From JAFDBW01 sp963825575 (GTDB lineage Bacteria > Desulfobacterota > Desulfuromonadia > Desulfuromonadales > BM103): 64,000 nucleotides of DNA. The notes beneath the pieces were generated by a model. The model made no database searches. It saw only the letters and a list, made by a program, of their open reading frames with translations, and was not told the origin of the DNA. A program made the position numbers and the translations under genes. The first letter of the stretch is position 1. Every line of letters starts with the position of its first letter. Where the stretch lies: positions 124,001-188,000 of the forward strand of contig CAWGUB010000009.1 in the NCBI GenBank assembly GCA_963825575.1, given 5' to 3'. This document shows positions 1 to 8,512 of this stretch, in pieces.

Positions 1-738
1 CAGTTCTCTGGCCACCGTGAGGCTGTTCGGCAAACCGCTGGAGAGGGTATCGTAAGTATCGACCAGAAGCACGCAATGGTCCGGAAAGCACTCCGCGTAG
101 GCCCGGAAGGCGCTCAGTTCGTCGGGAAAGGCCATGACCCAGCTGTGAGCATGAGTGCCTTTGACCGGCAGGTCAAGATTGTACCCCGCCAGGACGTTGC
201 TGGTGGAACGCACACCGCCAATGGCGGCAGCACGGGCAACACTCATGGCACCATCGGGACCATGGGCCCGCCGCAAGCCGAACTCGATCACCTGGCCCCC
301 GCCCGCAGCGCGGGTCAGACGCGCGGCCTTGGTCGCCACCAGGGTCTGGAAGTTGATGACATTGAGCAACACAGCCTCCACGAACTGGGTCTCGGCCAGC
401 GTCCCCTCGACGGTCAAAAGCGGTTCTCCCGGGAAGACGATCTCCCCTTCCCGCGGAGCAGTGACCCTGCCACGAAAGCGGAACTCCCTGAGAAACGCAA
501 GGAATGAGTCGTCAAACAAGCCGAGTGAAGCCAGGTATTGAATATCCTTTGCCGAGAAGGCCAGTCCGGAAAGATACTCCAGGGCAGGCTGCAGACCGGC
601 AAAGACCGCGTATCCCCCCTGGTACGGAATCTCACGGAAAAACATTTCGAAGGCCGCGGGCTTCTCGTGCATCGATTCCCGCTGGTAACCAGCCAGCATG
701 GTCAGTTCATAAAGGTCGGTCAGCAAAGACTTATACAT
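1..738 (-). CDS. pncB: Nicotinate phosphoribosyltransferase, 3'-truncated by window edge
   Basis: Read on the minus strand from an ATG at 738, 246 codons stay open to the window edge, so the C-terminal part is missing. The protein begins MYKSLLTDLYELTMLAGY, typical of NAPRTases, and has the family segments FPGEPLLTVEG (near residue 112), EFGLRRAHGPDGA (near 165) and GTHAHSWVMAFP (near 203), where the histidine is the site phosphorylated in this family. The enzyme makes nicotinate mononucleotide from nicotinate and PRPP in the NAD salvage pathway, in the cytosol. A GGGAG ribosome site lies just upstream of the ATG. It diverges from the CLC gene. Family assignment is firm. Full-length enzymes run to roughly 400-490 residues, so about half is visible. 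Confidence 0.9.
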   Translation of the reverse strand, partial: MYKSLLTDLYELTMLAGYQRESMHEKPAAFEMFFREIPYQGGYAVFAGLQPALEYLSGLAFSAKDIQYLASLGLFDDSFLAFLREFRFRGRVTAPREGEIVFPGEPLLTVEGTLAETQFVEAVLLNVINFQTLVATKAARLTRAAGGGQVIEFGLRRAHGPDGAMSVARAAAIGGVRSTSNVLAGYNLDLPVKGTHAHSWVMAFPDELSAFRAYAECFPDHCVLLVDTYDTLSSGLPNSLTVAREL

Positions 739-1100
739 AACGCTCCCGCTTTCGTGATTTCCTAAGGTTTAACCTGGCGCATGGTAAAAGAAGTGACGGA
801 AACCCTGTTCATCAATGGCTTTTTACGCTATTCTGTGCCGAATTAATCAGCATGAGGAGAAAAACCCGTCTCCATGGTCACGCGAATCATCCTGTTCGCC
901 CCGGCCATCAGGGTCACTGCCTCAATTATACAACACAGCAAACAGAGGGGCACAAAGTCTTTCTGCCTTACGAGATGCAAACCTGGTCTCCTATGGCTTC
1001 GTCAACAAGTCAGAACTGGCCGTGGACACATGGAGACATCATGCCAGAGACGAATCGCAAAAGCGCCCTGACGACTGAGACAACTTAAAGTTCATCAACC
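739..1100. other. Divergent intergenic region, no gene recognised
   Basis: About 360 nt between the divergent pncB and CLC genes. Several short reading frames overlap here on the plus strand (for example 852-1088), but none has a convincing ribosome site, domain or coding texture. The region presumably holds both promoters; I see no clear -35/-10 pair. Confidence 0.4.
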
Positions 1101-2921
1101 GTGGCCGATCCTAATCACTTCTTCGATAAATTGAAAAAACTCGACTGGCGCATGTTGACGCGCCCGGTCATCCTCAGCGTCGTTGTCGGCCTGGTCACCG
1201 GCAGTGCTGCCGTCCTCTTCTATTTCGCCACCAACAGCGTCGAGCACCTTTTCCTCAACAACATGGCCGGCTACCATCCCCCCGGCGAGGGGAACGAAGC
1301 AATCATGGCGCTCGGTGACCGGATGATAGACAACCTGGCCGTGGACCACCGCTGGTTCCTGTTCCTGGTCCCGGTCATCGGCGGACTGGTCTCGGGGTTC
1401 CTGGTTTTCAAATTCGCCCCGGAGGCTGAAGGACATGGGACGGATGCCGCGATCGATGCCTTCCACAACAAGGGCGGCATCATCAGGGGACGGGTGCCGA
1501 TCATCAAGGGCCTTGCCTCGATCGCCACGATCGGGACCGGCGGCTCTGCCGGGCGCGAGGGCCCGATCGCCCAGATCGGTGCCGGCTTCGGCTCGTTTAT
1601 CGCCAGCAAACTGAGATTGACTTCAACCGACCGACGGATTCTCCTCCTTGCCGGGATGGCCGGAGGGATTGGCGCCACGTTCCGTGCCCCCCTCGGTGGA
1701 GCGCTTTTCGCCGTCGAGGTCCTTTACAAGAACCCTGAATTTGAACACGAAGGGCTGATTCCGGCGATTATTTCGTCGATCACCGCCTTCTCCCTGTTCG
1801 GCGCCACCACCGGCTGGAAGCCGCTGCTGGCAACACCTTACTTCAGTTTTAAGCACCCGCGTGAGCTGGTTCTGTTCCTGCTGCTCGGCGTGACCTGTGC
1901 CGCGCTGGGCAAGCTCTATGTCAAGTGTTTCTACGGAACCCAGAAACTTTTCAAGCAGTGGGATTTCCCGATCATGCTGAAACCTGCGGTCGGCGGCTTC
2001 CTGCTCGGCCTGCTGGCTATGGTGGTCCCCCAGGTCCTCGGCTCAGGGTACGGCATGGTGCAGGCCGCCCTCTACGGCAAGGTGGCCCTGTGGGTCATGC
2101 TGGTGGTCGCCCTGGCCAAAATCGTCGCCACCAGTCTGACCATCTCCTCCGGCGGCTCCGGCGGCGTCTTTGCCCCGAGCCTGGTGATCGGCGCGATGCT
2201 CGGAGGCGCCTTTGGAGCTTCTGCCGACCTGCTCTTCCCGGCCATGGTTCACGACCCGAGGGCCTATGTGCTGATCGGTATGGCCGGTTTCTTCGCCGGC
2301 GTTTCCAACACCCCGATCGCCACCCTGATCATGGTCAGCGAACTGACTGGCAACTATGGGCTGCTCGCCCCGCTGATGCTGGTCTGCACCGTCGCCATGA
2401 TCGTCTTCCCGCGCAACTCGATCTACCAGAAACAGGTTAAAAGTCGCATTGACTCGCCAGTGCATCTGGGCGAATTCATCGTTGACGTCCTGGAAGGGAT
2501 ACGTGTCGAAGACCTGCGCGAACACGGACGCAAACCGACACTGATTGCGGAAGGCCTGCCGTTGCCCGATATTCTCAAGCTGATCGCCAATGCCGAGGGA
2601 GCCTACTACCCGGTAGTTGACAACGAGATGCGCATGACGGCAATTTTTTCCGTCAACGATATCCGGCGGATTCTTGCCGAAGACCTTCCACCAAGCCTGG
2701 TCCTTGCCAGAGACCTCGCCGTATCCCGGGTCATCACGACCACCCCGGAAGAATCCTTAACGGAAGTGATGCGCAAACTCTCGAGTCGCGGGCTCGAAGA
2801 AATCCCGGTGGTTGACGAACAAGACGCCCAGCGGGTCCTTTACATGCTGACGCGTCGTTCAGTGCTGGCCCGTTACGCGACCGAACTTGAGAAGAAACAG
2901 GAACATTACTCATCAGACTGA
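1101..2921 (+). CDS. CLC-family chloride channel/antiporter with C-terminal CBS domains
   Basis: A 606-residue inner-membrane CLC protein. The signature GSAGREGPIAQIG (about residues 148-160) contains the gating glutamate (E153). GHGTDAAIDAF (about 111) stands in for the first anion-selectivity loop, and GGSGGVFAPSLVIG (about 350-365) for the second. The last ~140 residues form a CBS pair, which in this family can bind adenine nucleotides and tune gating. Whether it is a channel or a Cl-/H+ exchanger cannot be decided from sequence. The start is GTG at 1101, because an in-frame TAA lies at 1086-1088 and the next ATG would cut into the first helix; there is no obvious ribosome site. It stands alone, divergent from pncB. 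Confidence 0.9.
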   Translation: MADPNHFFDKLKKLDWRMLTRPVILSVVVGLVTGSAAVLFYFATNSVEHLFLNNMAGYHPPGEGNEAIMALGDRMIDNLAVDHRWFLFLVPVIGGLVSGFLVFKFAPEAEGHGTDAAIDAFHNKGGIIRGRVPIIKGLASIATIGTGGSAGREGPIAQIGAGFGSFIASKLRLTSTDRRILLLAGMAGGIGATFRAPLGGALFAVEVLYKNPEFEHEGLIPAIISSITAFSLFGATTGWKPLLATPYFSFKHPRELVLFLLLGVTCAALGKLYVKCFYGTQKLFKQWDFPIMLKPAVGGFLLGLLAMVVPQVLGSGYGMVQAALYGKVALWVMLVVALAKIVATSLTISSGGSGGVFAPSLVIGAMLGGAFGASADLLFPAMVHDPRAYVLIGMAGFFAGVSNTPIATLIMVSELTGNYGLLAPLMLVCTVAMIVFPRNSIYQKQVKSRIDSPVHLGEFIVDVLEGIRVEDLREHGRKPTLIAEGLPLPDILKLIANAEGAYYPVVDNEMRMTAIFSVNDIRRILAEDLPPSLVLARDLAVSRVITTTPEESLTEVMRKLSSRGLEEIPVVDEQDAQRVLYMLTRRSVLARYATELEKKQEHYSSD

Positions 2922-2930
2922 ATCCGTTAT

Positions 2931-2960
2931 TTGACTCCGACGTAAAATGCTTGAGATACT
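2931..2960 (+). promoter_or_regulatory. Possible sigma70 promoter for the chelatase operon
   Basis: TTGACT at 2931-2936 and GATACT at 2955-2960 are 18 nt apart, 36 nt before the chelatase ATG and just after the CLC stop. Consensus-like but unproven. Confidence 0.35.
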
Positions 2961-2995
2961 AGAGCCACAACTTCATACAAGGTTATTTTGTCACC

Positions 2996-4183
2996 ATGTC
3001 TGAAAGCTTTCCATTCTCAGCAATTCTTGGCCAGGAGGCGATGCAAACCGCTCTCCTGATCAGCGCTGTTGATCCGGCCATCGGCGGCGTGCTGGTCCGC
3101 GGGCAAAAAGGCACTGCCAAATCGACCGCAGCCCGCGCCATGGCCTCGCTGCTGCCAACAATAAAGGTTGTCGCAGGCTGCCCCTTCCACTGTGACCCGG
3201 ACCAAGCGGATGAGCTGCATAGTGAATGCCATGCCCAACTTGCCTCCGGAGCAGCCCTGCCCGGCGAGATGGTCGCAACGCCATTTGTCGATCTGCCCCT
3301 CTCCACGACTGAAGATCGCCTGGTCGGCACCCTGCACCTGGGAAATACCCTGCATAGCGGCAAGCGCCAGTTTGAACCAGGGCTGTTCGCTGCCGCTCAT
3401 CGCGGCATCCTGTATGTTGACGAGGTCAATCTGCTACCGGACCACCTGGTCGATCTGCTCCTTGACACAGCGGTCTCCGGCCGGAACCTCGTCGAACGAG
3501 AGGGGCTGCGGTACAGCCATGCCTCACGTTTTATCCTGATCGGCACTATGAACCCGGAGGAAGGAGAACTGCGCCCCCAGTTCCTCGACCGGTTCGGACT
3601 CTGTGTGACGATTGCCGGGGTCGATGACATTTCCCTAAGACGCCAGATCGTTTTGCAAAGGCTCTCTTTCGACCAGGACCCGGACACATTCATAACTGGT
3701 TTCATCGATACGGATGAAACTCTCAGGCAGCAGGTCCTCCAGGCCAGGCAACGTCTCAACGACATTGTCATACCCACAGAGATAGTAGACCGGGCGGTTG
3801 CCATCGCAACCGCCTCCAGGGCCCAGGGACACCGGGCAGAACTGGCTCTGGTCCGGTCGGCGAGAGCACTGGCCGCCCTGCTTGACCGGGACAGCGTCAC
3901 AGCCTCGGACCTCAATCAAGTTGCCGGCTTCGCCCTGGCGCATCGCATCCCCGGTGCGACGGTCCTTACGCAGGATCAAGTTTACACGCAGCTTGCTGAG
4001 CTGAACAACGGCAAGAGTCGAAGGACAGTATCCGATCAGAGCCCGGGACAGGACAATGACGAGATCCACCTGATGGACGACATGGACTTCCCCGGATCTG
4101 CCGCGGCGGGAAGCTCATTGTTTACTTACCTAAAAAAAAAATTGACGACCGCTTCTTCTGCGCCGACCAATCCTTTGAGCTAA
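2996..4183 (+). CDS. Magnesium/cobalt-chelatase-type AAA+ subunit (ChlI-like), zero-frame product
   Basis: A 395-residue zero-frame product. The AAA+ core has Walker A GQKGTAKST (about residues 37-45), Walker B-like GILYVDEVNLLPDHLVD (about 135-151), GTMNPEEGELRPQFLDRFG with sensor and arginine-finger residues (about 183-201), and the helical lid. This is the I subunit (or I-like half) of the ATPase motor that drives metal insertion into tetrapyrroles by a ChlH/BchH or CobN large subunit. No large subunit is in the window, so magnesium or cobalt cannot be chosen. After residue ~345 comes a polar linker, then an A10 run, then only 14 further codons before TGA-type termination at 4183. The D-type half follows in the -1 frame with no start codon, so this product is probably the terminated form of a frameshifted gene. 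Confidence 0.85.
   Translation: MSESFPFSAILGQEAMQTALLISAVDPAIGGVLVRGQKGTAKSTAARAMASLLPTIKVVAGCPFHCDPDQADELHSECHAQLASGAALPGEMVATPFVDLPLSTTEDRLVGTLHLGNTLHSGKRQFEPGLFAAAHRGILYVDEVNLLPDHLVDLLLDTAVSGRNLVEREGLRYSHASRFILIGTMNPEEGELRPQFLDRFGLCVTIAGVDDISLRRQIVLQRLSFDQDPDTFITGFIDTDETLRQQVLQARQRLNDIVIPTEIVDRAVAIATASRAQGHRAELALVRSARALAALLDRDSVTASDLNQVAGFALAHRIPGATVLTQDQVYTQLAELNNGKSRRTVSDQSPGQDNDEIHLMDDMDFPGSAAAGSSLFTYLKKKLTTASSAPTNPLS
4131..4141 (+). promoter_or_regulatory. Slippery A10 run, probable -1 ribosomal frameshift site
   Basis: Zero-frame codons here are CTA AAA AAA AAA TTG, so 4132-4138 is the classic slippery heptamer A AAA AAA in the right phase. Slipping back one base joins the AAA+ frame to the VWA frame that ends at 5013. 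The -1 frame is open from 4060 (after TGA at 4057-4059) and contains no ATG, GTG or TTG before 4474, which already lies inside the VWA metal site. A weak Shine-Dalgarno-like GGGAAG lies at 4108-4113, about 18 nt upstream, which is farther than usual for a stimulator. I did not find a clear downstream stem. Confidence 0.7.
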
Positions 4184-5013
4184 GCAGTATTGACCTGACA
4201 GTCGACCTTAAACAGCAACGGAAAAGCGCGTCAAAACCAGGCACAACGGGATCGACAATATCCGGCAGACGCACCGGAAGTCGTGCATGGCAACCCGGGC
4301 AGGGACAGGCACCCGTTGATGTCGGCAGGACCATCAATGCATGCATAACACGGCTGGCTCTCTCGAAGGGCCCCGGCCAGAAGAAGGCCCTGACTGCTAC
4401 GGATCTGCATCTGCAGCTGCGTAGCCAGAAACCGCGCCGGCTCATTGTTTTTGCCATCGACACTTCGGACTCCATGGGGGACGGTGCCATAACACGCATG
4501 TCCGCAGCCCTTGGCGCGATCGCGTCACTTGCCGCACGCGCCTACCTGAACCGTGAGCAGGTCTGCCTGATCACATTTCGCGACCGTCATGCCCAGCTTG
4601 TCGTGCCGCCCACAGCCAGCGTCATGCGCATCAGACAGCACCTGGATCGTCTGCCGGTCGGCGGCGCAACTCCGTTGACGGCAGGCCTGAAGAAAGCCGG
4701 GCAAGTGATCGCTCAGGCAAAACGCAAAGACCAGACTGTTGAACCGTTGCTGGTCCTGATCTCTGACGGTGAAGCAACGATGCCGCTGAATCCCGGTGCC
4801 GACCCGGCGCAAGAGGCCCTGGACATCGCAAAGCAGCTGGGGCAGGCAAAGATCCCGGCCCTGGTCATCGATACTATGCCAGGCCACCGGCAACGAACTT
4901 TCATGCCGCGACTGGCGGAAGCCCTGGGCACCAGCTGTCAACACATTCACAACCTGCAGGCCAGGCAGATTCTGCAGCTTATTGAAACCACCGAACCTGC
5001 TTTATCATCATGA
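4138..5013 (+). CDS. Chelatase D-type half with VWA/MIDAS domain, read in the -1 frame
   Basis: Read from the slip site, 291 codons follow: a basic, Gln/Ser/Gly-rich linker, then a von Willebrand A domain with the MIDAS motif DTSDSMG near 4459-4479, the conserved threonine region GGATPLTAGL, and LISDGEAT with the third metal residue. This is the ChlD/BchD/CobT-type half that couples the AAA+ ring to the large chelatase subunit. Joined to the upstream frame it gives a protein of about 672 residues, the normal length for a ChlD. Nothing in this frame can act as a normal start before 4474. The stop TGA overlaps the start of the NUDIX gene (ATGA). Confidence 0.8.
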   Translation, partial: KIDDRFFCADQSFELSSIDLTVDLKQQRKSASKPGTTGSTISGRRTGSRAWQPGQGQAPVDVGRTINACITRLALSKGPGQKKALTATDLHLQLRSQKPRRLIVFAIDTSDSMGDGAITRMSAALGAIASLAARAYLNREQVCLITFRDRHAQLVVPPTASVMRIRQHLDRLPVGGATPLTAGLKKAGQVIAQAKRKDQTVEPLLVLISDGEATMPLNPGADPAQEALDIAKQLGQAKIPALVIDTMPGHRQRTFMPRLAEALGTSCQHIHNLQARQILQLIETTEPALSS

Positions 5014-5636
5014 AAACAACCGAAAATATAACTCTCTCAGGCATCGCTGCGGCCCTGACGGCACATCGCCCGGCAGAACGCCCGGTCAACGATCGAGGGC
5101 ACGCGGCCGTTGCCCTGCTCCTGCGGGAAGGGGTCTGCTCTCCGGAGGTGCTCTTTATCATCCGGGCCACCCATGATCGCGATCCCTGGTCCGGGAATAT
5201 CGGCTTTCCGGGCGGCCGGCTCGACCATAATGGCGAATCGCCGAGGCAGGCCGCGGAACGAGAGACTTTCGAAGAACTGTCCCTTGATCTGGGGCAGGCG
5301 CGACACCTGGGTCGCCTCGACGACCTCTACGGTGCGATCATGCCGGTTTTGGTTTCATGTTTTGTCTATCAGCTGCAGGGCCCCGCTGAACTGCAACCGA
5401 ATCATGAAATTGATACCGCCTTCTGGTGCCCCCTGATAAAGCTGCTTGAACCGGAACGCCACCAGCAGAGGATCTTTTTCTATCGTGACAAAGAAAGGAC
5501 CCACCCTGTTGTTGAGCTGCTCGATTCGGAGCAGCCCCTGCTCTGGGGAATCACCTACCGATTGCTGCGGAACTTCTTCGCATTATGCAAGCGTGATTTC
5601 GGTTGCAGCGAACCTCTCGGGATAAAAGACTTCTGA
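5010..5636 (+). CDS. NUDIX hydrolase, CoA-pyrophosphatase-like
   Basis: 208 residues. The NUDIX box region reads FPGGRLDHNGESPRQ followed by AAERETFEELSL (about residues 67-93), giving the E-x7-RE-x2-EE core that binds divalent metal. The extra residue between the glycine and the first glutamate and the preceding WSGNIGFPGG resemble the CoA diphosphatase (NudL/YeaB) subgroup, which cleaves CoA-type nucleotides. Substrate is inferred from subfamily only. Its ATG overlaps the chelatase stop (ATGA), so the two are translationally coupled, although a functional link is not evident. Confidence 0.85.
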   Translation: MKTTENITLSGIAAALTAHRPAERPVNDRGHAAVALLLREGVCSPEVLFIIRATHDRDPWSGNIGFPGGRLDHNGESPRQAAERETFEELSLDLGQARHLGRLDDLYGAIMPVLVSCFVYQLQGPAELQPNHEIDTAFWCPLIKLLEPERHQQRIFFYRDKERTHPVVELLDSEQPLLWGITYRLLRNFFALCKRDFGCSEPLGIKDF

Positions 5637-5717
5637 AGGTCAAACTTGCCTGCAGGGTATTATGCGCTAAAATTCCGATAGCGCACTTTTCATGATTCCG
5701 ATTTGGCGGGAGAAACG

Positions 5718-6074
5718 ATGAAACATCGACGTTTTCGAAGAATCCCTTTTGAGGCGAAGGTCACCCTCACTTTTGATCAGGCGACATGGAACGGGGAGCT
5801 CCTGGATGTGGCAATGAAAGGGGCGATGGTCGGGACAATGGAACCTTTGCCGGTTGCCATCGACAGCCAATGCAGCCTGTGCATTACCCTGCCGGGGACA
5901 GCTATCTCTCTCGACTTCCAGGCAAAAGTGGTGCACGTCGAAGACCGGCGCTACTGCTTTAAATTCATCAGCGAAGATCTTGAGACACTCACGCATCTGC
6001 GCAAACTGATCGAACTCAACACCGGCGATGCGGAGACGACGCGTAGCGAATTGTCTGGCTTGCTGGACGATTAG
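5718..6074 (+). CDS. PilZ-domain protein (c-di-GMP receptor-like)
   Basis: 118 residues, a lone PilZ domain. The N-terminal RRFRR (about residues 4-8) provides the RxxxR c-di-GMP-binding motif. The second motif is DVAMKGAMV (about 34-42), where the usual serine of D/N-x-S-x-x-G is alanine, so affinity may be altered. I chose ATG 5718 because GGCGGGAG lies directly upstream; an in-frame TTG at 5703 would add five residues. It likely acts in the cytosol as a small adaptor for c-di-GMP signals. Followed at once by a non-coding repeat element. Confidence 0.8.
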   Translation: MKHRRFRRIPFEAKVTLTFDQATWNGELLDVAMKGAMVGTMEPLPVAIDSQCSLCITLPGTAISLDFQAKVVHVEDRRYCFKFISEDLETLTHLRKLIELNTGDAETTRSELSGLLDD

Positions 6075-6117
6075 ATTCAATGGACGATGAATGAAGCAAG
6101 TCAGCCCGTAAGGACCG

Positions 6118-6756
6118 TTCCAGATTTTTGACAAACTCCGCACGTGATGCGGGGTTGTTTTTTTTGCCTGGCCGGCGGAGGTTCTCTGCAGCTTAGGGCA
6201 ACGGGTGGCCAACCTGTTGCCCTTAATAATTTAGTTTAATTCTTAGAACAAAACCGGCGGGTCGCGTCCCGCCCGACGCCATACTTTTGTCCGGCAACAA
6301 AAGTATGCAAAAGTGCCTGCTCCTTGCGGAGGGCATCTCCTCTGCCGGATTTCTGAGAAATCCAATAGACGACGGAGCTTAAGAAGCCGGCCCGTTACAG
6401 GGGGCCTTCCATTCAGTGTGATTTATAAGGGAAAAGCCTGAAAAGCATGACCTCTGAAACAATCCTCCACAGAAGGAGAGGCTCTCAAGAGCCTCGTCAT
6501 CTGCGGGGGAAGCGTAAACATTGAGTCGGTTAGTATGGCCTGAATTGAGGTTGCCGCCTTGACGAACCAGACATGCCCAGCGCAGCGCAGGCCCTTTTCT
6601 GCTTACTCTTTTGGGCCAGCAAAAGAGTAAGGCGCTGTCGGGGGGCGCAACCCCCGGGTCTTTCTTTTGTCTTTTAATTCCAAAGCCCAATGGAAAAGGG
6701 CAACAGATCAACATCTGTTGCCCTTCCAAACACCAATGCTAACCTTTGTCAGCAGA
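6118..6756. repeat. Mosaic non-coding repeat element, copy 1
   Basis: A ~640 nt structured element with relatives at 36379-37165 and 59334-59974. Two palindromic hairpins bound a ~475 nt core: 6196-6222 (GGGCAAC...GTTGCCC) and 6698-6723 (a perfect 11-bp stem, GGGCAACAGAT/ATCTGTTGCCC). The core contains two further hairpins of similar design, TACTTTTGT/ACAAAAGTA near 6281 and ACTCTTTTG/CAAAAGAGT near 6604, each beside a GC-rich palindrome. Outer flanks carry CCGCACGTGATGCGG on the left and CTTTGTCAGCAG on the right. Relative to those flanks the core is inverted compared with copy 2. The minus-strand reading frame 6379-6729 inside it is most likely spurious. Confidence 0.85.
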
Positions 6757-6804
6757 TCGGGTCATCCCGACAAGGCTGACTTTTCTCTTTAGATCAAGCC
6801 ACCG

Positions 6805-7566
6805 TTATCTTGAGCTCAACCAGTTGGCAAGGTTCAGGGCCAACCGTCGATTGGGCTCATCGAGAAACCGGTTCTGGAACAACGCATCATCGCCGAAGAC
6901 TATGTATCTTCCCTGCCCCAACCGGCCGGCAACCACTACACCGAACGGCTGCATCGCATCGGTCTTGGAAAACTGGTTGTCATGATCCAGGTCGACCCAG
7001 CCGTTCTGGCTGGTTTCTGCCAGTATCGAAACATGCTCAGCGGCGCCTCGCAAAGCCCAGCTACCGTACACCGAAAAGCTTTCGAGCCCTGTGAACAGTG
7101 GATGCACAGCAAGCCTGTTGACCTTGAAATAGAGAGGGTTGCCATCGATCGCGGCACCCTCCTCACGCAGCGTTCCGTTGGCAACATCGACATCCAGTTG
7201 CTTAAGGAGACTAAGCGCCGGTGATGGGATATGCAGCATAACGACCAGGCCACCGCCTTTACTAATGAAATCGAGAACGGCCTGGACCTCATCCTTGTCG
7301 AGCGGTCTGAAGGGCCCGGAAAGGATCAGCATATCAACCGAGGACAATTCTGTGCCATTTAGTAGCCCTGCAGAGCTTTTGACTTGAAAACCGTTCTCAC
7401 GGTAAACGGCGGCCAGTTCGGAAAGATCGAGTGGACCATCTTTTCCGACCAGGAACTGCTGGGCATGGGATTCGTCGAACAGGACAACCGGAGCAGCGAC
7501 AGCAGATGTGGCAATGGTTAGAACCATAATCGCGGAGACAATAGCAAGGCTGTAATTTTTGTGCAT
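6805..7566 (-). CDS. Periplasmic DUF4350-like protein
   Basis: 253 residues with a signal peptide (MHKNYSLAIVSAIMVLTIA, cleavage after ...SAVAA near residue 24). The body reads VVLFDESHAQQFLV, then LSSVDMLILSGPFRPLDKDEV and GGGLVVMLHIP, and ends with GRYIVFGDDALFQNRF and LALNLANWL. This is the pattern of DUF4350/GATase-like flavodoxin-fold domains found in secreted or membrane-anchored proteins of unknown role. I chose the ATG at 7566 because GAGGTCC sits upstream and the signal peptide starts there, although the frame is open further upstream. No operon partner; the flanking element copy 1 lies downstream. Confidence 0.65.
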   Translation of the reverse strand: MHKNYSLAIVSAIMVLTIATSAVAAPVVLFDESHAQQFLVGKDGPLDLSELAAVYRENGFQVKSSAGLLNGTELSSVDMLILSGPFRPLDKDEVQAVLDFISKGGGLVVMLHIPSPALSLLKQLDVDVANGTLREEGAAIDGNPLYFKVNRLAVHPLFTGLESFSVYGSWALRGAAEHVSILAETSQNGWVDLDHDNQFSKTDAMQPFGVVVAGRLGQGRYIVFGDDALFQNRFLDEPNRRLALNLANWLSSR

Positions 7567-7953
7567 GGTGGACCTCGGGAAATTTATTCTGACTTTTTTC
7601 GTTATGTTTAAAAATGGAGTGTAGCCGAAAGATGTTCGCGGTTTCAACTTATTTGACCCTGGAACTCCGGACCATATTCCTTTTTGTGCCGGTTTTATAC
7701 ATTCAGAATTAAAAAATGAACCCTGCAGCGTCACGGCACAACTGGTCCGATCAACTATAAATTGTCATTTGAGTGACACGGCGGACTGCCACTGCATATC
7801 GAAAAAGACCAAAGATGCAGAGAAATTCGCTAAATGGCATGGGTTGAAAAACCTCCTTTCAAAACAAGAAAAAACAAGACCTCTTCGTTAAAATGTGTTA
7901 TGAATACTGCCGATTATTCTTGTGCAAAAAACAGTATCAAGGGGAGGTATATC

Positions 7954-8418
7954 ATGGGACTCATTGACGTGAAGAAAGCGATCAAGGACTCCATCCAGAC
8001 CGAAAAGGACGCCATGGACTTCTACAAGTATGGTGCCGAGCGAATGATGGAAGACAAGGCACGGCGGACTTTTGAAATCCTTGCGCGCGAAGAATACCAG
8101 CACGCAGAATCGTTTTACAGAATTTATCCAGGCGACGACATCCCTTCTTTCGAGGAGTTCATGAAGGCTCCGCCAAACACCGAGTCTGACTGGTGGAAAA
8201 GTCTGCAAAAGCTTCTGATGCAGGACTTCGACGAGCGCAAAGCTCTGGAACTTGCAATTGAACAGGAAGACGCTTTGGAGAAAACGCTGCGGGAAATGGC
8301 GGCCAAGATAGATGACCCCACTATCTCCATGGTGTACCTGGCAAACGCCACATCGACCCACAATCACCTCGAACTCGTCGAAGAGGACTACAAGGCCATG
8401 TTCGGCATGAGTAGCTGA
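7954..8418 (+). CDS. Ferritin-like/rubrerythrin-type diiron protein
   Basis: 154 residues, mostly helical. Glutamate and histidine ligands typical of a ferritin-like four-helix bundle are visible: SIQTEKDAMDFY (about residues 12-23), AREEYQHAESFY (about 45-56), LAIEQEDALEKTL (about 93-105) and THNHLELVEEDY near the end. There is no C-terminal rubredoxin domain. Such proteins deal with iron or peroxide in anaerobes. GGGGAGG at 7941-7947 fixes the start at 7954, although the frame extends upstream. A strong terminator follows. Confidence 0.8.
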   Translation: MGLIDVKKAIKDSIQTEKDAMDFYKYGAERMMEDKARRTFEILAREEYQHAESFYRIYPGDDIPSFEEFMKAPPNTESDWWKSLQKLLMQDFDERKALELAIEQEDALEKTLREMAAKIDDPTISMVYLANATSTHNHLELVEEDYKAMFGMSS

Positions 8419-8446
8419 AGCACTCGACACTTGCATAGGAAACGAT

Positions 8447-8477
8447 AAAGGCCGTCCCCAATGGGGGCGGCCTTTTT
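8447..8477 (+). terminator. Rho-independent terminator after the ferritin-like gene
   Basis: AAAGGCCGTCCCC and GGGGGCGGCCTTTTT form a strong stem with a short AT loop and a T tract, 29 nt after the stop codon. Confidence 0.9.
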
Positions 8478-8512
8478 GCGTAATACAGGGGATAAACTTG
8501 CTAATGGCTATG

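Noticed and set aside
76..541. Plus-strand reading frames over the first 540 nt
   Set aside because: They are antisense to the nicotinate phosphoribosyltransferase, which is clear on the minus strand up to the edge.
852..1088. Short plus-strand frame before the CLC gene
   Set aside because: No ribosome site or recognisable domain; composition like the intergenic region.
6379..6729. 116-residue minus-strand protein inside repeat copy 1
   Set aside because: The repeat is built of hairpins and its relatives (copies 2 and 3) do not keep the frame, so it is likely spurious.
6118..6756. Repeat as a group II intron or insertion sequence
   Set aside because: No reverse transcriptase, transposase, domain V or intron end signals are visible; only hairpins.
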